The translations under genes were made by a program, and so were the position numbers. The notes under the pieces are model-generated. The model was not told the DNA's origin and ran no database searches. It saw only the letters and a program-made list of their open reading frames with translations. Source: an uncultured Schlesneria sp. (GTDB lineage Bacteria > Planctomycetota > Planctomycetia > Planctomycetales > Planctomycetaceae). From it: DNA of 64,000 nt. The first letter of the stretch is position 1. Each line of letters starts with the position of its first letter. This document shows, piece after piece, positions 9,181-19,464 of the stretch. The stretch lies in contig CAILLA010000245.1 in NCBI GenBank assembly GCA_903834925.1, positions 1-64,000 of the forward strand, given 5' to 3'.

Positions 9181-9590
9181 GGTGTCAAAGTTCGATCAAG
9201 TTCGATCGACTTCGACCATTCCTCGTAATTCATAGGGTTTTCTCGATCGTATTCCCGTTTTTCGGCGTGTTCGAGTTCGACCGAGTTCGACGCAGTTCGA
9301 CCGACTTCGATCGAGTTCGACCGACTTCGACCGACTTCGATCAAGTTCAAATCCCATCATTCCTCTCAGGTGAACCGGGTAGCGTAAGCTCCCGGACTCT
9401 TCGTTCTGATTCATTCTGCAGTAATTCCGGCTTCAACTAGATTTGATTTCAAAGTTCGCATGAGTTCGCGCGACTTCGACCGTTTCCCATAATTCATAGG
9501 CTTTTGGCAACCATTCCCCGTGTTTCCGTCATGAAAAAGTTCACCCGAGTTCGCGCGAGTTCACCTGACTTCGCATGAGTTCGGTTGTGC
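9181..9590. repeat. Degenerate 10-bp tandem repeat array
   Basis: The best block, 9271-9350, is eight consecutive 10-bp units close to GAGTTCGACC / GACTTCGATC. Shorter runs of the same unit lie at about 9188-9220, 9452-9480 and 9540-9590. The runs are separated by a related spacer containing AATTCATAGG (twice), so a larger unit of about 260 bp seems to have been duplicated and then diverged. Open frames across it encode only Arg/Ser/Glu-rich repeats and are not credible genes. Confidence 0.75.
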
Positions 9591-9630
9591 GAGTGGTCTC
9601 CTGACCCTGCACAGTCTGACCGCACCCAAC

Positions 9631-9683
9631 GAACAAAAGCGGGACTGGCTCCGAGCGTCGAGGTGCCCGTCCCGCTTTTGTTC
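9631..9683. terminator. Perfect 15-bp stem hairpin
   Basis: GAACAAAAGCGGGAC (9631-9645) pairs perfectly with GTCCCGCTTTTGTTC (9669-9683). The loop can extend the stem through mismatches. It could act as a terminator in either direction, but no gene ends close by, so its role is open. Confidence 0.55.
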
Positions 9684-9689
9684 CGTCAA

Positions 9690-10207
9690 ACAACGAACCG
9701 CAACGGATCAACCCGCACCGATTAAAGGTTACGGGGGCGATCCGCTATGAATTCATTCCGAATTGTCAAAGATCAATTATCGTCGTCAGGTTTTGATTTC
9801 CCGTGAGTCCTCTCGGATGACTTTCACCTCCCCACAAAATAACGACATAAATTTATAATTTAACTTAAAGGCAGTCAATAGAAAAATAGAGATTTATTCT
9901 CAACGTTTGGAAAGTGCTCCCGGAATTGGTTTTTTTAGTCTAAATGGAGGTAGCGACCATCGAGCAACAGAAGTCGCGGTCTACGACAGGGCCTTCAGCT
10001 AGCAACTGGACCGATCGGATCAAGCCGCTCGTCAATTGCGAGCCAATCGTGCCATCGCAACTCTCCGAAAATGTTCTTTATTCCTCCGAATACATTTTTA
10101 TAGATCACATATGAAATCCTTATTTTCAACAAACCCCACAAAAAAGCCGGCAAAGAGCTGTGTCCCCGGTGTTGCGTTCTTGCGTATTGTGGCTCGTTAA
10201 AAAGATC
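9690..10207. other. Non-coding, partly AT-rich stretch downstream of the restriction locus
   Basis: No credible gene. The segment around 9838-9900 is much more AT-rich than its surroundings (long runs of A, T and TTTA), as is 10080-10140. The composition change coincides with the 3' end of the restriction-modification locus and may mark the edge of a transferred island. Confidence 0.5.
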
Positions 10208-10900
10208 TCACAAATCCATCCCTGCACCGTTGTCTCTGAGCCAGTCTTTTCGGGCCTGGTAGTCTGGCATGACTTTGTCGACCTGATTCCAGAATTTGGG
10301 CGTGTGGTTGCGGTGAATCAGGTGAGTCAGTTCGTGGACGACGATGTAGTCGATGATGGTCAGAGGGGCCATCAGGCATTTCCAATGGAAGTTCAGGTTG
10401 CCGCCGGGTGTGCAGGATGCCCAGCGGTTTTTTAATTCCTGAACTTTGATGGATTTTGGCTGGACGTCCATTTTCGTTTTGAAGTAATCGACTCGGGGTG
10501 GGATTCGGACTAATCCCTTTTCGCGGTAGAAGGCTTTGAAGGCTGCATCTGCGTCTGGGACAGCGCCGTTCGTCGTGCGAAGACAAAAATACCCGTCCTT
10601 CAGCATCAGAGGCTCTGCAAGGTCTGAGACAAGTTTCAGACGATAATTTCGACCAAGGTATAAAAAACCTTCGCCGTTGACGTAGTCTCGTTGGACTCGC
10701 CTGGCGTTCAAGTCCTGCCATTCGGCCAGGTTCTGATAAATCCACTTTCGTTTGGCTTCGAGCAGGTCGTCAATCTGGCGATTGGTCAAATCCTCGGGGA
10801 CCAGGACAGAAACCTTTCCGTCCCGCTCGATGTAAATGCTGGCCGTTTTTCGCCGGTTCCGAACCAACGTGTATTCGATGTCTTTGAATGTTCGGTTCAT
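10208..10900 (-). CDS. YgjP-type (DUF45/M48-like) metallopeptidase of the RM locus
   Basis: A 230-residue protein with the zincin motif HELTH (residues 189-193) in VVHELTHLIHRNHTPKFW. The third ligand region and the family motif NRWASCTPGGNLNFHW are also present, as in YgjP/DUF45 proteins. These are often encoded inside type I restriction operons, although their task there is unclear. Its ATG overlaps the hsdR stop as ATGA (10897-10900), so it is translationally coupled to hsdR and is the last gene of the operon. Confidence 0.9.
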   Translation of the reverse strand: MNRTFKDIEYTLVRNRRKTASIYIERDGKVSVLVPEDLTNRQIDDLLEAKRKWIYQNLAEWQDLNARRVQRDYVNGEGFLYLGRNYRLKLVSDLAEPLMLKDGYFCLRTTNGAVPDADAAFKAFYREKGLVRIPPRVDYFKTKMDVQPKSIKVQELKNRWASCTPGGNLNFHWKCLMAPLTIIDYIVVHELTHLIHRNHTPKFWNQVDKVMPDYQARKDWLRDNGAGMDL

Positions 10901-13900
10901 GACAAGATGTCCTTGTGACGAACCTTTGCCAACGCGGTAATCTCGGTGACGATTTTGTCGCTTTTCTCCACGATGGGGTCGATGTTCGACAACACCATCA
11001 GGTCGGACATCTCACCTTTCAGCTTGCTGACTTCAGGCAGGTTGCTCCAGAAATTGATAATGCCAATCGTCCGCTTCATCTTTTCCAAGATTTTATCAAC
11101 CAACGCCGTTACGGCCGTTTCGTTTTCCTGTGGCACCCCTGTTTTGCCAAACGCAATTTGCCCGATGAGAGCGAAGAACGGGCCTGACCGAGGGTCCTTT
11201 TCGTCTTTTCGGCCCGCTTCTGCTTCAGTCCGAAGCTCGTACAAATGTTTGCAAAGTTCGTCCCAGTTGTCTTTGTACTTTTGAATCAGCAGGTCGAGTT
11301 TTTCGCTGAGTGTCTGATACAAGACGGGGTCTTCATCCAGATGAACTTTGCAATGCTTGCGGATGGCGTGTTCCATCTCGCTGGCTTTGGCTTTTGGCGA
11401 CTTGTTCTTTTCCAGTTCTTGAATGAACGTGGGGGACATCAATTCGACCGGCTTGATTTTCGGGTTAATCCCCAGGCTGATGAGATGTTCGTTGATGAGA
11501 TTCCGAACTTTTTCGCCCGCGTTCGAAATGCTCAATGTGTCGTCTTTGTACCGGTCTTTCACCTTTGCCAGCAGATAGCCGAATCTCTTCGCGGGAATTT
11601 TATAGGGGGTCGCGGCGGTGTTCGGCAGGATGATGTCCAGACTCTGCAGGAATTTCTTCAGGTAGACCTCGAAGTTGGCTCGCTGCTTGAGGTCTTCCAT
11701 TGCCTCGATGGCTTGTTCCAGAATCTCGTAAACGCGTTGCGGGTCGGTGATTGTCGTTTGAACCCACGGCTCGATGTCCGTGACTTTGAGGTCCTGAAAC
11801 AGTTGCAACAAGCGTCTGTAACGGGTCTCAAGCACCGGCAATTCACTGGTGATGCTTTTCAGACTGTCATGGATTTCTTCCTGCTCATCCGATGCGTAAA
11901 TCGAAAGAGCTTCCTGCAGGTGCCCCGTCAGGCCGACATAATCGACGATGTAGCCACGGTGTTTCCCTTTGGCGACGCGGTTCACTCGTGCAATCGTTTG
12001 CAGAAGGTTATGAGCCTTTACAATCTTGTCGACGTACATGACTTGTTCGATGGGAGCGTCAAACCCCGTGAGGAGCATGTCACAGACAACCAGAAACGCC
12101 ACACCTGTGTTGACCATCTCGGGGTCGTCGTAATTAAACTTCTTTTTGAAATTGTCGACTGCATTGATTGCCTGGCCTTCCTTGCGAGCCTTGGTAATCA
12201 CCGCTCGCTCGTTCGTTCCTTCGGACGACACCACAACGGCTGTTTTCAGAAACGCCAACTTCTTACACAGGACCTCGTCTCGGTAATTGGCATGAACCTC
12301 TTCGGGGACTCCGTTCGATTCGTCGTTCCAGACCGGTTTAGACTGTTCTGCCGTTAATCGTTCCTGAATCGCGTTATCGAGGAATTTCTTGTAATTCACG
12401 GCCGCCATTTTAGTGCTGCAGACGACCTGAGCTTTAAAACCGTTGGGCAGGATTTGTTCAACATAATGTTCGACGATGTCGTAAGCGATGGCTTTGATTC
12501 GCTCATCGGCTTCCATGAGGTCACCGGTGGTTCCCCATTTCTCTTTGAGGGCCGCGACTTCGCTGTCGGACAATTCTCGTACCAAATCATCGAACAGGCG
12601 ATTGTCCTTCGTGGCTTTGTCTTTGACGAACTGGACGTTGACCTCTTTCTTCATTTGCGATTCGACGTGTTTTTGTGCCAGTTCATCGATTTTGTCGTCG
12701 AACTTTGATTTTTCATTGATGGCCGTGTCGGCGGTTTTTCCCTCGTAAAGAATCTGAACGGTCGCCCCGTCATCCACCGCATCTTGAAGTTTGTATTTGT
12801 CGATGTATTCGCCGAATCGCTTCCAGGTCCGGTGGGAAACAATTTTCTTGTCCTTGATTTCCATCAACGGCGTGCCGGTGAATGCGAGTCGAGTTGCACC
12901 GGGAAACGCCGCGAACAAGTTGTCGCCAAAGTCGCCGGATTGAGTTCGATGGGCCTCGTCAATCATCAGCAGGACACGTTCCGACGTGTTGACAACCCCC
13001 AGCGGTGCGTATGCCGGCAAATCGCCGAGAACGTCTTCCAGGTAGTCGGGCAGGTTGCGATGAGGGTTCTCCTGAAACTTGTGAATCATCACCATGTTCA
13101 GATTGGACGTCGTTCCCTTGAGCTTCGTTTTCAAGTCTGCAGAACTTTCGATGTACGTCACTTTTTCACCGGTCAGTTCCGCCGTCTCACCGAGTTGCAC
13201 TTCCAAGTCGGTTCGGTCGTTGACCAGGCAAATCTTGTAATCTTTCAAATCGTCGCAAATTCGGATTTTGCGAATCAGGAAAACCATGGTCAGCGATTTG
13301 CCTGAACCCTGCGTGTGCCAGATGACGCCCGAACGTTCTTCAGGAGTCGTTCCTGTTCGCAGTCGGTCGATGATTTTGCAAAGTGCCCGATACTGCTGAT
13401 ATCGGGCCATGATTTTGGCTCGAACTTTTCCGACATCCATGAAAACCGTACAAGTCCGAACGAGGTCCAGCAGTGTCTCAGGTGGCAGCATCCCCTGGAT
13501 GAGTCTCTCCTGCTCACGGACGTGTCCAAGAGGCGGAGTGAATGTGCGATATTTTTCGGGATGAATATCCTTCCAGCGAAAAAAATATTCTTCCTCGGTG
13601 GCCGAAATCGTGCCGTACTGAGCCTGGTCACCACACGTGCGAATCAGCAGCTGATTGGTAAAGAAAAGTTTCGGTTCGCCCTCGCGAAGTCCGGCTTTCT
13701 TCGTTTCTTCCCGCTGGTTGCTGTATCTCATCAACTGCTGGAATGCCTCGAACATCGGATTGGCCGTGTTGTCGCTGCCGTCTTTACATTCGATGACGAC
13801 AAGCGGCAATCCGTTAACAAACAAAACAATATCGGGCGTGATGAAGTCTTTGGTCGTACCCGGCGTGTCGATGCGGAACTGGTTGATGGCAAGAAAGTGG

Positions 13901-14280
13901 TTTCGCTCTGGATGTTCGAAGTCAATCAGTTTGACGTTGGGAAATTCTTCGCCGGTGATTTCATTGACGTCGACCTGAGACCGAAATAACAACTTCAGAA
14001 CAAGCTCGTTCGATTCGAGGGTGCCCGTCGATGGTGGATTCAGCAACGCGTCGCGCAGGTCGTCAATTTGTTTGTTGGTCAACCAAGGTTTGTCATCATC
14101 GGTGCGATTGATGTCATTCAGACTTTGCCGAAAGACGCCATCAAGAATGAGTTCGCGGAAGTTGGTACGAAAACTCTTCGACGGGTCGGTGGGAATCCCC
14201 ATTCCGTGGTCGACCACGTCCCAACCGAGGTTGGCGAGTTGATTCAGAAATGGCTGTTCGACGAAGGCGTATTCGGACAT
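10897..14280 (-). CDS. hsdR: Type I restriction enzyme, R subunit
   Basis: A 1127-residue HsdR. The nuclease domain shows the PD-(D/E)xK core PDIVLFVNG...VVIECKDG (about residues 149-169). The SF2 translocase follows with Walker A TQGSGKS (about 324-329) and DEAH box in LLMIDEAHRTQ; later helicase motifs include MLLTGFDAP and QTIARVNR. The C terminus holds the long helical region that contacts the methylase. It cuts and translocates unmodified DNA with HsdM and HsdS. It is separated from hsdS by over 1 kb of repeats, so it may no longer share the hsdMS transcript. The frame is intact. Confidence 0.96.
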   Translation of the reverse strand: MSEYAFVEQPFLNQLANLGWDVVDHGMGIPTDPSKSFRTNFRELILDGVFRQSLNDINRTDDDKPWLTNKQIDDLRDALLNPPSTGTLESNELVLKLLFRSQVDVNEITGEEFPNVKLIDFEHPERNHFLAINQFRIDTPGTTKDFITPDIVLFVNGLPLVVIECKDGSDNTANPMFEAFQQLMRYSNQREETKKAGLREGEPKLFFTNQLLIRTCGDQAQYGTISATEEEYFFRWKDIHPEKYRTFTPPLGHVREQERLIQGMLPPETLLDLVRTCTVFMDVGKVRAKIMARYQQYRALCKIIDRLRTGTTPEERSGVIWHTQGSGKSLTMVFLIRKIRICDDLKDYKICLVNDRTDLEVQLGETAELTGEKVTYIESSADLKTKLKGTTSNLNMVMIHKFQENPHRNLPDYLEDVLGDLPAYAPLGVVNTSERVLLMIDEAHRTQSGDFGDNLFAAFPGATRLAFTGTPLMEIKDKKIVSHRTWKRFGEYIDKYKLQDAVDDGATVQILYEGKTADTAINEKSKFDDKIDELAQKHVESQMKKEVNVQFVKDKATKDNRLFDDLVRELSDSEVAALKEKWGTTGDLMEADERIKAIAYDIVEHYVEQILPNGFKAQVVCSTKMAAVNYKKFLDNAIQERLTAEQSKPVWNDESNGVPEEVHANYRDEVLCKKLAFLKTAVVVSSEGTNERAVITKARKEGQAINAVDNFKKKFNYDDPEMVNTGVAFLVVCDMLLTGFDAPIEQVMYVDKIVKAHNLLQTIARVNRVAKGKHRGYIVDYVGLTGHLQEALSIYASDEQEEIHDSLKSITSELPVLETRYRRLLQLFQDLKVTDIEPWVQTTITDPQRVYEILEQAIEAMEDLKQRANFEVYLKKFLQSLDIILPNTAATPYKIPAKRFGYLLAKVKDRYKDDTLSISNAGEKVRNLINEHLISLGINPKIKPVELMSPTFIQELEKNKSPKAKASEMEHAIRKHCKVHLDEDPVLYQTLSEKLDLLIQKYKDNWDELCKHLYELRTEAEAGRKDEKDPRSGPFFALIGQIAFGKTGVPQENETAVTALVDKILEKMKRTIGIINFWSNLPEVSKLKGEMSDLMVLSNIDPIVEKSDKIVTEITALAKVRHKDILS

Positions 14281-14521
14281 TCTTGGCTTTCCGTTGTCTC
14301 AACACCTTCCGAAATTTCGGCATTTCTCAGAACTTTAGACAATCGCAAAGTTTTGCACCACAGGTGCTTGCGTCTTTTGCGATGTTTCCAGCTTACTAAA
14401 GTCTTACTAATTTTTTTCTTCCATTCGCGTTTTAGTCAATCTCCGACCGTGAATTGTCTCAGAAAATCCGTTGATTGTCGTCGGCCGACGGGTTCGTGTT
14501 TCTTTGAGGGTCATATTTCGT

Positions 14522-14911
14522 TTCAAAGTTGCAAAGTTTTTGAGGTATCAATCAATCTTTGACGTTGTTGCAATCTTCAGCCTGAAGGGCTGACGGATAC
14601 CAGCCCGGGGCAAGCTCGTCCTCGAGCGCCACCCCGGGTGAAAATACGAAAAAAATGTGGCTTGCCCTGTAAGGGCAACGGAGATCAACCCTCTCAATAA
14701 ATCAATACGGGAACCGTCTCGTTGATAGCCTGGGGGCCGACAATCTCGTTTCTCCCGATGTCGGATCATCTTCGATAAATCGCGTTTCTTTGAGTCCGTT
14801 GCCCTTGCAGGGCAATTCATTTTTGCTCCAACCAGACCCAGGGCGGCGCTCGAGGACGAGCTTGCCCTGGGCTGGTATCCTCTGCCCCCTCGGGGCAAAT
14901 ACCGACATCAC
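14522..14911. repeat. Repeat family E, copy 1 (~390-bp inverted-repeat element)
   Basis: A direct repeat of 14968-15356 (offset 446 bp), highly similar across its length. Each copy is itself a large imperfect palindrome. The left half reads GGATACCAGCCCGGGGCAAG, then GCTCGTCCTCGAGCGCC and TGCCCTGTAAGGGCAACGGA; the right half carries the complements of the same words in reverse order. No open frame is credible. This looks like a non-autonomous palindromic element. Confidence 0.8.
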
Positions 14912-14967
14912 GGCGTCACATTTAACATCAATGTTTGGTTCGCGACTTTTCCGAGAGCGTAAACGAC

Positions 14968-15356
14968 GACAAAGTCGCAAAATTCGCGAGGTATCAATCG
15001 TTCGTTGACGTTGTCGGAATTTTCAGCCCGAAGGGCTGACGGATACCAGCCCGGGGCAAGCTCGTCTTCGAGCGCCGCCCCGGGTGAAAGAACGAAAAAA
15101 ACGTGGCTTGCCCTGTAAGGGCAACGGAGATCAACGTTGTTAATAAATCAATACGGGAACCGTCTCGTTAATAGCCCGGCGCCGACAATCTCGTTTCTCC
15201 CGATGTCGGATCATCTTCGATAAATCGCGTTTCTTTGAGTCCGTTGCCCTTACAGGGCAATTCATTTTTACTCCAACCACACCCAGGGCGGCGCTCGAGG
15301 ACGAGCTTGCCCTGGGCTGGTATCCGCTGCCCCCTCGGGGCAAATACCGACATCAC
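14968..15356. repeat. Repeat family E, copy 2, abutting the truncated GIY-YIG gene
   Basis: Second copy of the ~390-bp palindromic element, separated from copy 1 by about 55 bp. Its right end (CAAATACCGACATCAC) coincides with the point where the GIY-YIG reading frame stops, so the element supplies the stop codon of that gene. Confidence 0.8.
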
Positions 15357-15499
15357 ATGGTCACGTCTTTGAAGTTCGTCCGATTGAAGACCACGCCGAC
15401 GCCTGGCCAATTGGACTTCTCGACGATGCGAAGTCCATCTGGGTCGCCTGTCGGGACAAACACGCGAATGAAGAACGGACGCTGTTGAAAGTCAGCCAT
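15353..15499 (-). pseudogene. GIY-YIG nuclease family protein, N-terminal remnant (48 codons)
   Basis: The ATG at 15499 overlaps the hsdS stop by 8 bp, the coupling expected for a next gene in the operon. The 48 codons read [19 protein letters not shown], then [12 protein letters not shown]. This is the start of the GIY-YIG-family proteins commonly found beside hsdS, which normally exceed 200 residues. The frame stops exactly where the family-E repeat begins, and I find no continuation on the other side. I infer truncation by the repeat element or by an associated deletion. The catalytic GIY-YIG core is missing. Confidence 0.75.
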
Positions 15500-16838
15500 G
15501 GGCTGCCGCCTCCTTGGATTCTTCCACCTTCACACGGACTCTGCCCGTGAGCAGATCGTGCATAAGACCTGACTTGGTACGATTCAATTTTTTTAGGCAT
15601 TCAAGTTCTGACGATATTGTTCCATTCAATGAGTCAAGCCGGGTGGAAAGTCGATTCTGTTCGTCGCTTGGCGGGACGGATATCCACGGTTCCAAAATCT
15701 CGGTTTGCGATAGATGGGGAATATCCATCCCCTTTTGCTGGCGTGCCAAATCGGTGTGATATCGCTCGTAGTCCAAAAAGCATCGCAAGAACGCTGACTC
15801 ACAATGTAAAGGTAAAAATCGTCCAACCCGCTGTACAAGCAAAACCGGGCAGTCTTCTTCTCTCAATTGCGTAATTTTTACGCCAGTCTTTGTAAACGTG
15901 CGGTCCATTCCTATTACGACGTCGCCTTCCCTCAAAGCATATTCACGAAACTGCCAAGCCATTTCCGAAGGAAGAAACTTAGTATCTGACCAATCCGGGG
16001 TCCCTTGTCCAACGTTCTCGCCGCGCAGTAGTCGCATCGTACCTTGGTCGAGAAACCACGAACTCTTAAAGGCGAATCCAACCTGAAGTTGGACGACCTC
16101 GCTGAGCCTACGACATCCCCAATCTTTCGGAATCCAGCCCAATTCGGATTGTTTGTAGAGTTCGGGGGCTTCGGATTGCGGCGGACGGAGTTTGCCATGA
16201 GCGTCCACGCCACGGGTGAAGAGGTCGTGCATCATTCCTTGCTTGACCGCCTGATATTTGGCAATCAGGCTCTCTGTCTTCTCGATGAGATTGTCAAGCG
16301 TCGTCAGAATCCGGGCGATTTTCCGTTGCTCGGAAAGCGGCGGGGACCCAATCTTGAATTCTCTAATATCGCCATTGCTAATGTGCGGAATACCCGAATG
16401 CGTCTTGACCACTTCAACATAAGCAAGCCAAAACTCACTGGCAATCCAATAATAAAGATACCGGGCATCAAGTGATTCGTCGGGTCGGAGGCGAGCCACA
16501 CGCTGAACGAGCAGCGCCGGAATGTCATTCGATGTGACAATCGCATAATTTCTGCCGACCAGCGAGCCGTCCATTCCGATGATGACATCATTCACATGAA
16601 GGAGGTACTTCTCGATGTCAGGGCTTACCTTAGGCCAATATTTCGTAATTTCTGGATACCAACGAAAGTGCCCTTTTGTAATATTGATTCCACGAGCAAG
16701 TCGAATGCCGCTAGGGTCATCATCAAACCGAGTGCTGTCGAAGGCTGGCCCGGTTGTCATATCGATTCGAGGGCCAATTTCCTGATAGACCCAATCGTTG
16801 GGGAACGTTCGGACTGATGTTGGCGTTTGTTCACTCAT
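15492..16838 (-). CDS. hsdS: Type I restriction enzyme, specificity subunit
   Basis: A 448-residue HsdS with two target-recognition domains in tandem. Each begins near P-x-D-W ([22 protein letters not shown]) and ends in the conserved ISxxxxPPLSEQxxIA-type motif ([29 protein letters not shown]), followed by a helical spacer ([32 protein letters not shown]). The two halves recognise the two parts of a bipartite target. The gene starts inside the hsdM stop region (8-bp overlap) and is translationally coupled to it. Both TRDs look intact. Confidence 0.95.
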   Translation of the reverse strand: MSEQTPTSVRTFPNDWVYQEIGPRIDMTTGPAFDSTRFDDDPSGIRLARGINITKGHFRWYPEITKYWPKVSPDIEKYLLHVNDVIIGMDGSLVGRNYAIVTSNDIPALLVQRVARLRPDESLDARYLYYWIASEFWLAYVEVVKTHSGIPHISNGDIREFKIGSPPLSEQRKIARILTTLDNLIEKTESLIAKYQAVKQGMMHDLFTRGVDAHGKLRPPQSEAPELYKQSELGWIPKDWGCRRLSEVVQLQVGFAFKSSWFLDQGTMRLLRGENVGQGTPDWSDTKFLPSEMAWQFREYALREGDVVIGMDRTFTKTGVKITQLREEDCPVLLVQRVGRFLPLHCESAFLRCFLDYERYHTDLARQQKGMDIPHLSQTEILEPWISVPPSDEQNRLSTRLDSLNGTISSELECLKKLNRTKSGLMHDLLTGRVRVKVEESKEAAAHG

Positions 16839-19464
16839 ATCCCAACTCCTTCAAGAAGACATTGAGTTGGGCAGCTTCGCGGTCTCGCTCCGCCAGAATC
16901 TGTTTCGTCGTGACCGCGTACTTTTGCCAAAGGTTTTCAACGTTCGCGATGAAGGCACGTTGATACTGGCGAAGATAGCCGTCAAATTGCTCCGTCAACA
17001 TTCGTTGAAATCGTTCCAGAATCAGAACCTTGGCGTCGTCCTCGCTGATTTTACCGCGAGCGGCGGCAACCAGTTCGTCCTTCTGTTTTTCCGTTTCCCG
17101 GATGTTGGCTTTGAGTTTTTTCAGCTCGGCATCAAGGGTTGAATGACGTTCCAATTGCTGGTCAATGGCTTGGATTCGTTCCCATTTGGCGAGTCCTTCC
17201 GCTTCGTCGTCAGCGGCCTCTGCTGCGGTTTCACCGTCGTCTGTAAACAGCCCTTTGCTAGAATTCTTCCGCCGCTCTTTCATTTGCTTCCGGGCTTCCT
17301 TCACCTCACCGGCCAAAAGCTTCTTCTCGTCCCTCAGGGCTTTGACCAATGCCTTCGGCAAGACTCCGTTTTCGGTATCGACGTTCTCAAGATCGGCTTC
17401 GTCGTCGTCGGTTTCATTCGCGGCTGCAAACAAACCTTCGAGTTCGGCGATTCGGGTTTGGTCCTTCTCAATCTGTGCCAACACTTCAGGAAACTGTGAT
17501 TGCAGGATTTGTTCTTCAGGGATGAGTTCCGCTCCCCATCCACTTGCGGCGACGGACTTCAAATCGCTTTCCAGACTTTGGATGAAACTGGCCACCGCGC
17601 CCCGAACCTGATGAGTCGTCAGCAGTCCTTGCGGTGTAAGTGTCTTCGCCAGACTGTCGATGCAGTGACGACGAAGTTCGAAGACATTTTGAGTTTCCGG
17701 CAATCGTTCAATCTCGGCGAGGTTTTTCTTCCACCAGTTTGCAATTGCTTTGTGGAATGCCACATGCTTGGCTTGCAGGCCAGGGGACGATTCAATCACC
17801 GATTTGATGCCGTCTTTCGTTTTGATTGTGGGCGAAAAATCGTTGTACGCGCTGTTCCGGTCCCGAAAAAGCAAGTCTGTCACGCCGTCGTAATTGGCAA
17901 AGTAATCCGCCAGCAGGTTGATTTCTGCAACAGGGATGCCACCGTGCAAATGAGCTCGTACATTCTGCGGTTCGGGTGGCGGGCTGTTATCGACGTACCG
18001 ACGAATGTTGAGATTGAACTCTTCCTGCTCAAGTTCCTTCAACGTCACCAGATGAGAATATTTTTCCAGCGACTGATGAGTCCGGTAAACCTGCGAAATC
18101 TTTTCGATGTCCTCGGGCCTCAGGGCATTCTGAGCTTTTCCTTCCTTGTATTCCCGGTCGGCATTGATGAACAGAACCTGATTCCGTTTGCTGGCTCCAT
18201 CTTTGTTGATGACCAGCACGCAGGCCGGGATGCCCGTGCCATAAAACAGATTGCTCGGAAGTCCGATGACCGCTTCGAGAATTCCGTCCTTGATGAATCG
18301 CTGACGACATGCCTTTTCTTCGCCACCACGAAACAGAACTCCATGCGGCATGACAACCGCCATTTTGCCGTCGCTTTTGAGTGATGCCACCATGTGCTGG
18401 ACGAACATCAAGTCGGCCTTTTTGCCAGACTCGGGCATGAAATGCGAAAACCGCTCCTTGAATTTCATTGTCGCCGCAGTGTAGTTCTGCGAGAACGGGG
18501 GATTGGCAATGACCCGGTCAAAACGAGCGACCTCGCCCTCTTTATCCAGATGGAGTGGGTCCTTGAGCGTGTCGCCATGTCCGATGGCCGCACTGCGGAT
18601 TCCGTGCAGCAACATGTTCATCTTGCAGATGGCCCACGTGCCGCCGTTGTTTTCCTGACCGGCCAGTTCGAGGTTGCGCGAGTCACCACCGACTTCCTGA
18701 ACGTACTGCTTCGACTGAATCAGCATTCCGCCCGACCCACACGTCGGGTCATAAATCGACATCCCCTCTTTCGGCTCAATCAATTGCACCAGCAGTCGGA
18801 CCACTTCGGCAGGCGTATAGAACTCGCCCCCTTTCTTGCCTGCGGAATCGGCAAAGTACTTGATGAGGTATTCGTAAGCCGACCCCAGCAGGTCCGGGAA
18901 CTCGAAATCGTCGTTGCTCAACGGGATGTCAGAGAAGTGCTGAATGAATTCTATTAATGTGCTGTCGTCGAGCGTCCGCTGGCCAATCTTGTGATTGAAG
19001 TTGATGCTCTTGAGCACGTCCTGCAAAGTTTCCGGGTTGGCATCTTCAATGGCGTGAAGAGCCTTGTTCAACCCGGAGCCAACCGCGGTTTTCAAATGGG
19101 CGATCCCCTGGTTGCGGCCATGTTCGTCGGTGAAAGCCCATCGAGATTCGTCCGGCACGAAGAAATCGTACTTGTCCCGGTTGGCCAGTTGTTTCTCAAT
19201 CAGAGCCGGCTTCAGACCTTTGGCCTCATATTCAGCCCGCAGTTTTTCTCGGTCCACTTCAAACTGGTCATTCAGGCGTTTCAGGAACAGAATCCCAAAG
19301 ATGTATTCCTTGTACTCCGAGGCATCCATATTCCCGCGCAGGATGTCACACGCCTCAAACAGCTTGCGTTCCAGTCGCGGCAACGTCAGCCGTTCCGCCT
19401 TCTTCCGGGCAACCGCAACGGCCGATGTCGATGCGAGTTTCGTCGTCGTTGCCTCAACCTGCAT
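16831..19464 (-). CDS. hsdM: Type I restriction enzyme, M subunit with long C-terminal extension
   Basis: An 877-residue HsdM starting at MQVEATTT after GGAGA; the frame is open to 19560. The N-terminal helical domain runs to about residue 200. SAM motif I is DPTCGSGGM (about 239-247) and the N6-adenine catalytic motif is NPPF (321-324). Typical HsdM proteins are about 500 residues. Here some 350 extra residues follow, rich in Glu, Lys and Leu ([18 protein letters not shown]) and probably largely coiled coil. Frame and codon use are continuous, so this is an extended variant, not a frameshift product. It is first in the operon with hsdS. Confidence 0.94.
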   Translation of the reverse strand: MQVEATTTKLASTSAVAVARKKAERLTLPRLERKLFEACDILRGNMDASEYKEYIFGILFLKRLNDQFEVDREKLRAEYEAKGLKPALIEKQLANRDKYDFFVPDESRWAFTDEHGRNQGIAHLKTAVGSGLNKALHAIEDANPETLQDVLKSINFNHKIGQRTLDDSTLIEFIQHFSDIPLSNDDFEFPDLLGSAYEYLIKYFADSAGKKGGEFYTPAEVVRLLVQLIEPKEGMSIYDPTCGSGGMLIQSKQYVQEVGGDSRNLELAGQENNGGTWAICKMNMLLHGIRSAAIGHGDTLKDPLHLDKEGEVARFDRVIANPPFSQNYTAATMKFKERFSHFMPESGKKADLMFVQHMVASLKSDGKMAVVMPHGVLFRGGEEKACRQRFIKDGILEAVIGLPSNLFYGTGIPACVLVINKDGASKRNQVLFINADREYKEGKAQNALRPEDIEKISQVYRTHQSLEKYSHLVTLKELEQEEFNLNIRRYVDNSPPPEPQNVRAHLHGGIPVAEINLLADYFANYDGVTDLLFRDRNSAYNDFSPTIKTKDGIKSVIESSPGLQAKHVAFHKAIANWWKKNLAEIERLPETQNVFELRRHCIDSLAKTLTPQGLLTTHQVRGAVASFIQSLESDLKSVAASGWGAELIPEEQILQSQFPEVLAQIEKDQTRIAELEGLFAAANETDDDEADLENVDTENGVLPKALVKALRDEKKLLAGEVKEARKQMKERRKNSSKGLFTDDGETAAEAADDEAEGLAKWERIQAIDQQLERHSTLDAELKKLKANIRETEKQKDELVAAARGKISEDDAKVLILERFQRMLTEQFDGYLRQYQRAFIANVENLWQKYAVTTKQILAERDREAAQLNVFLKELGYE

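Noticed and set aside
8931-9414. Minus-strand frames rich in VELDRSRS-type repeats
   Set aside because: They arise from translating the 10-bp DNA repeat and cross the repeat boundaries without a domain.
11245-12357. 370-codon open frame on the plus strand
   Set aside because: It is antisense to hsdR, whose motifs are unambiguous; the frame has no recognisable domain and is a codon-bias shadow.
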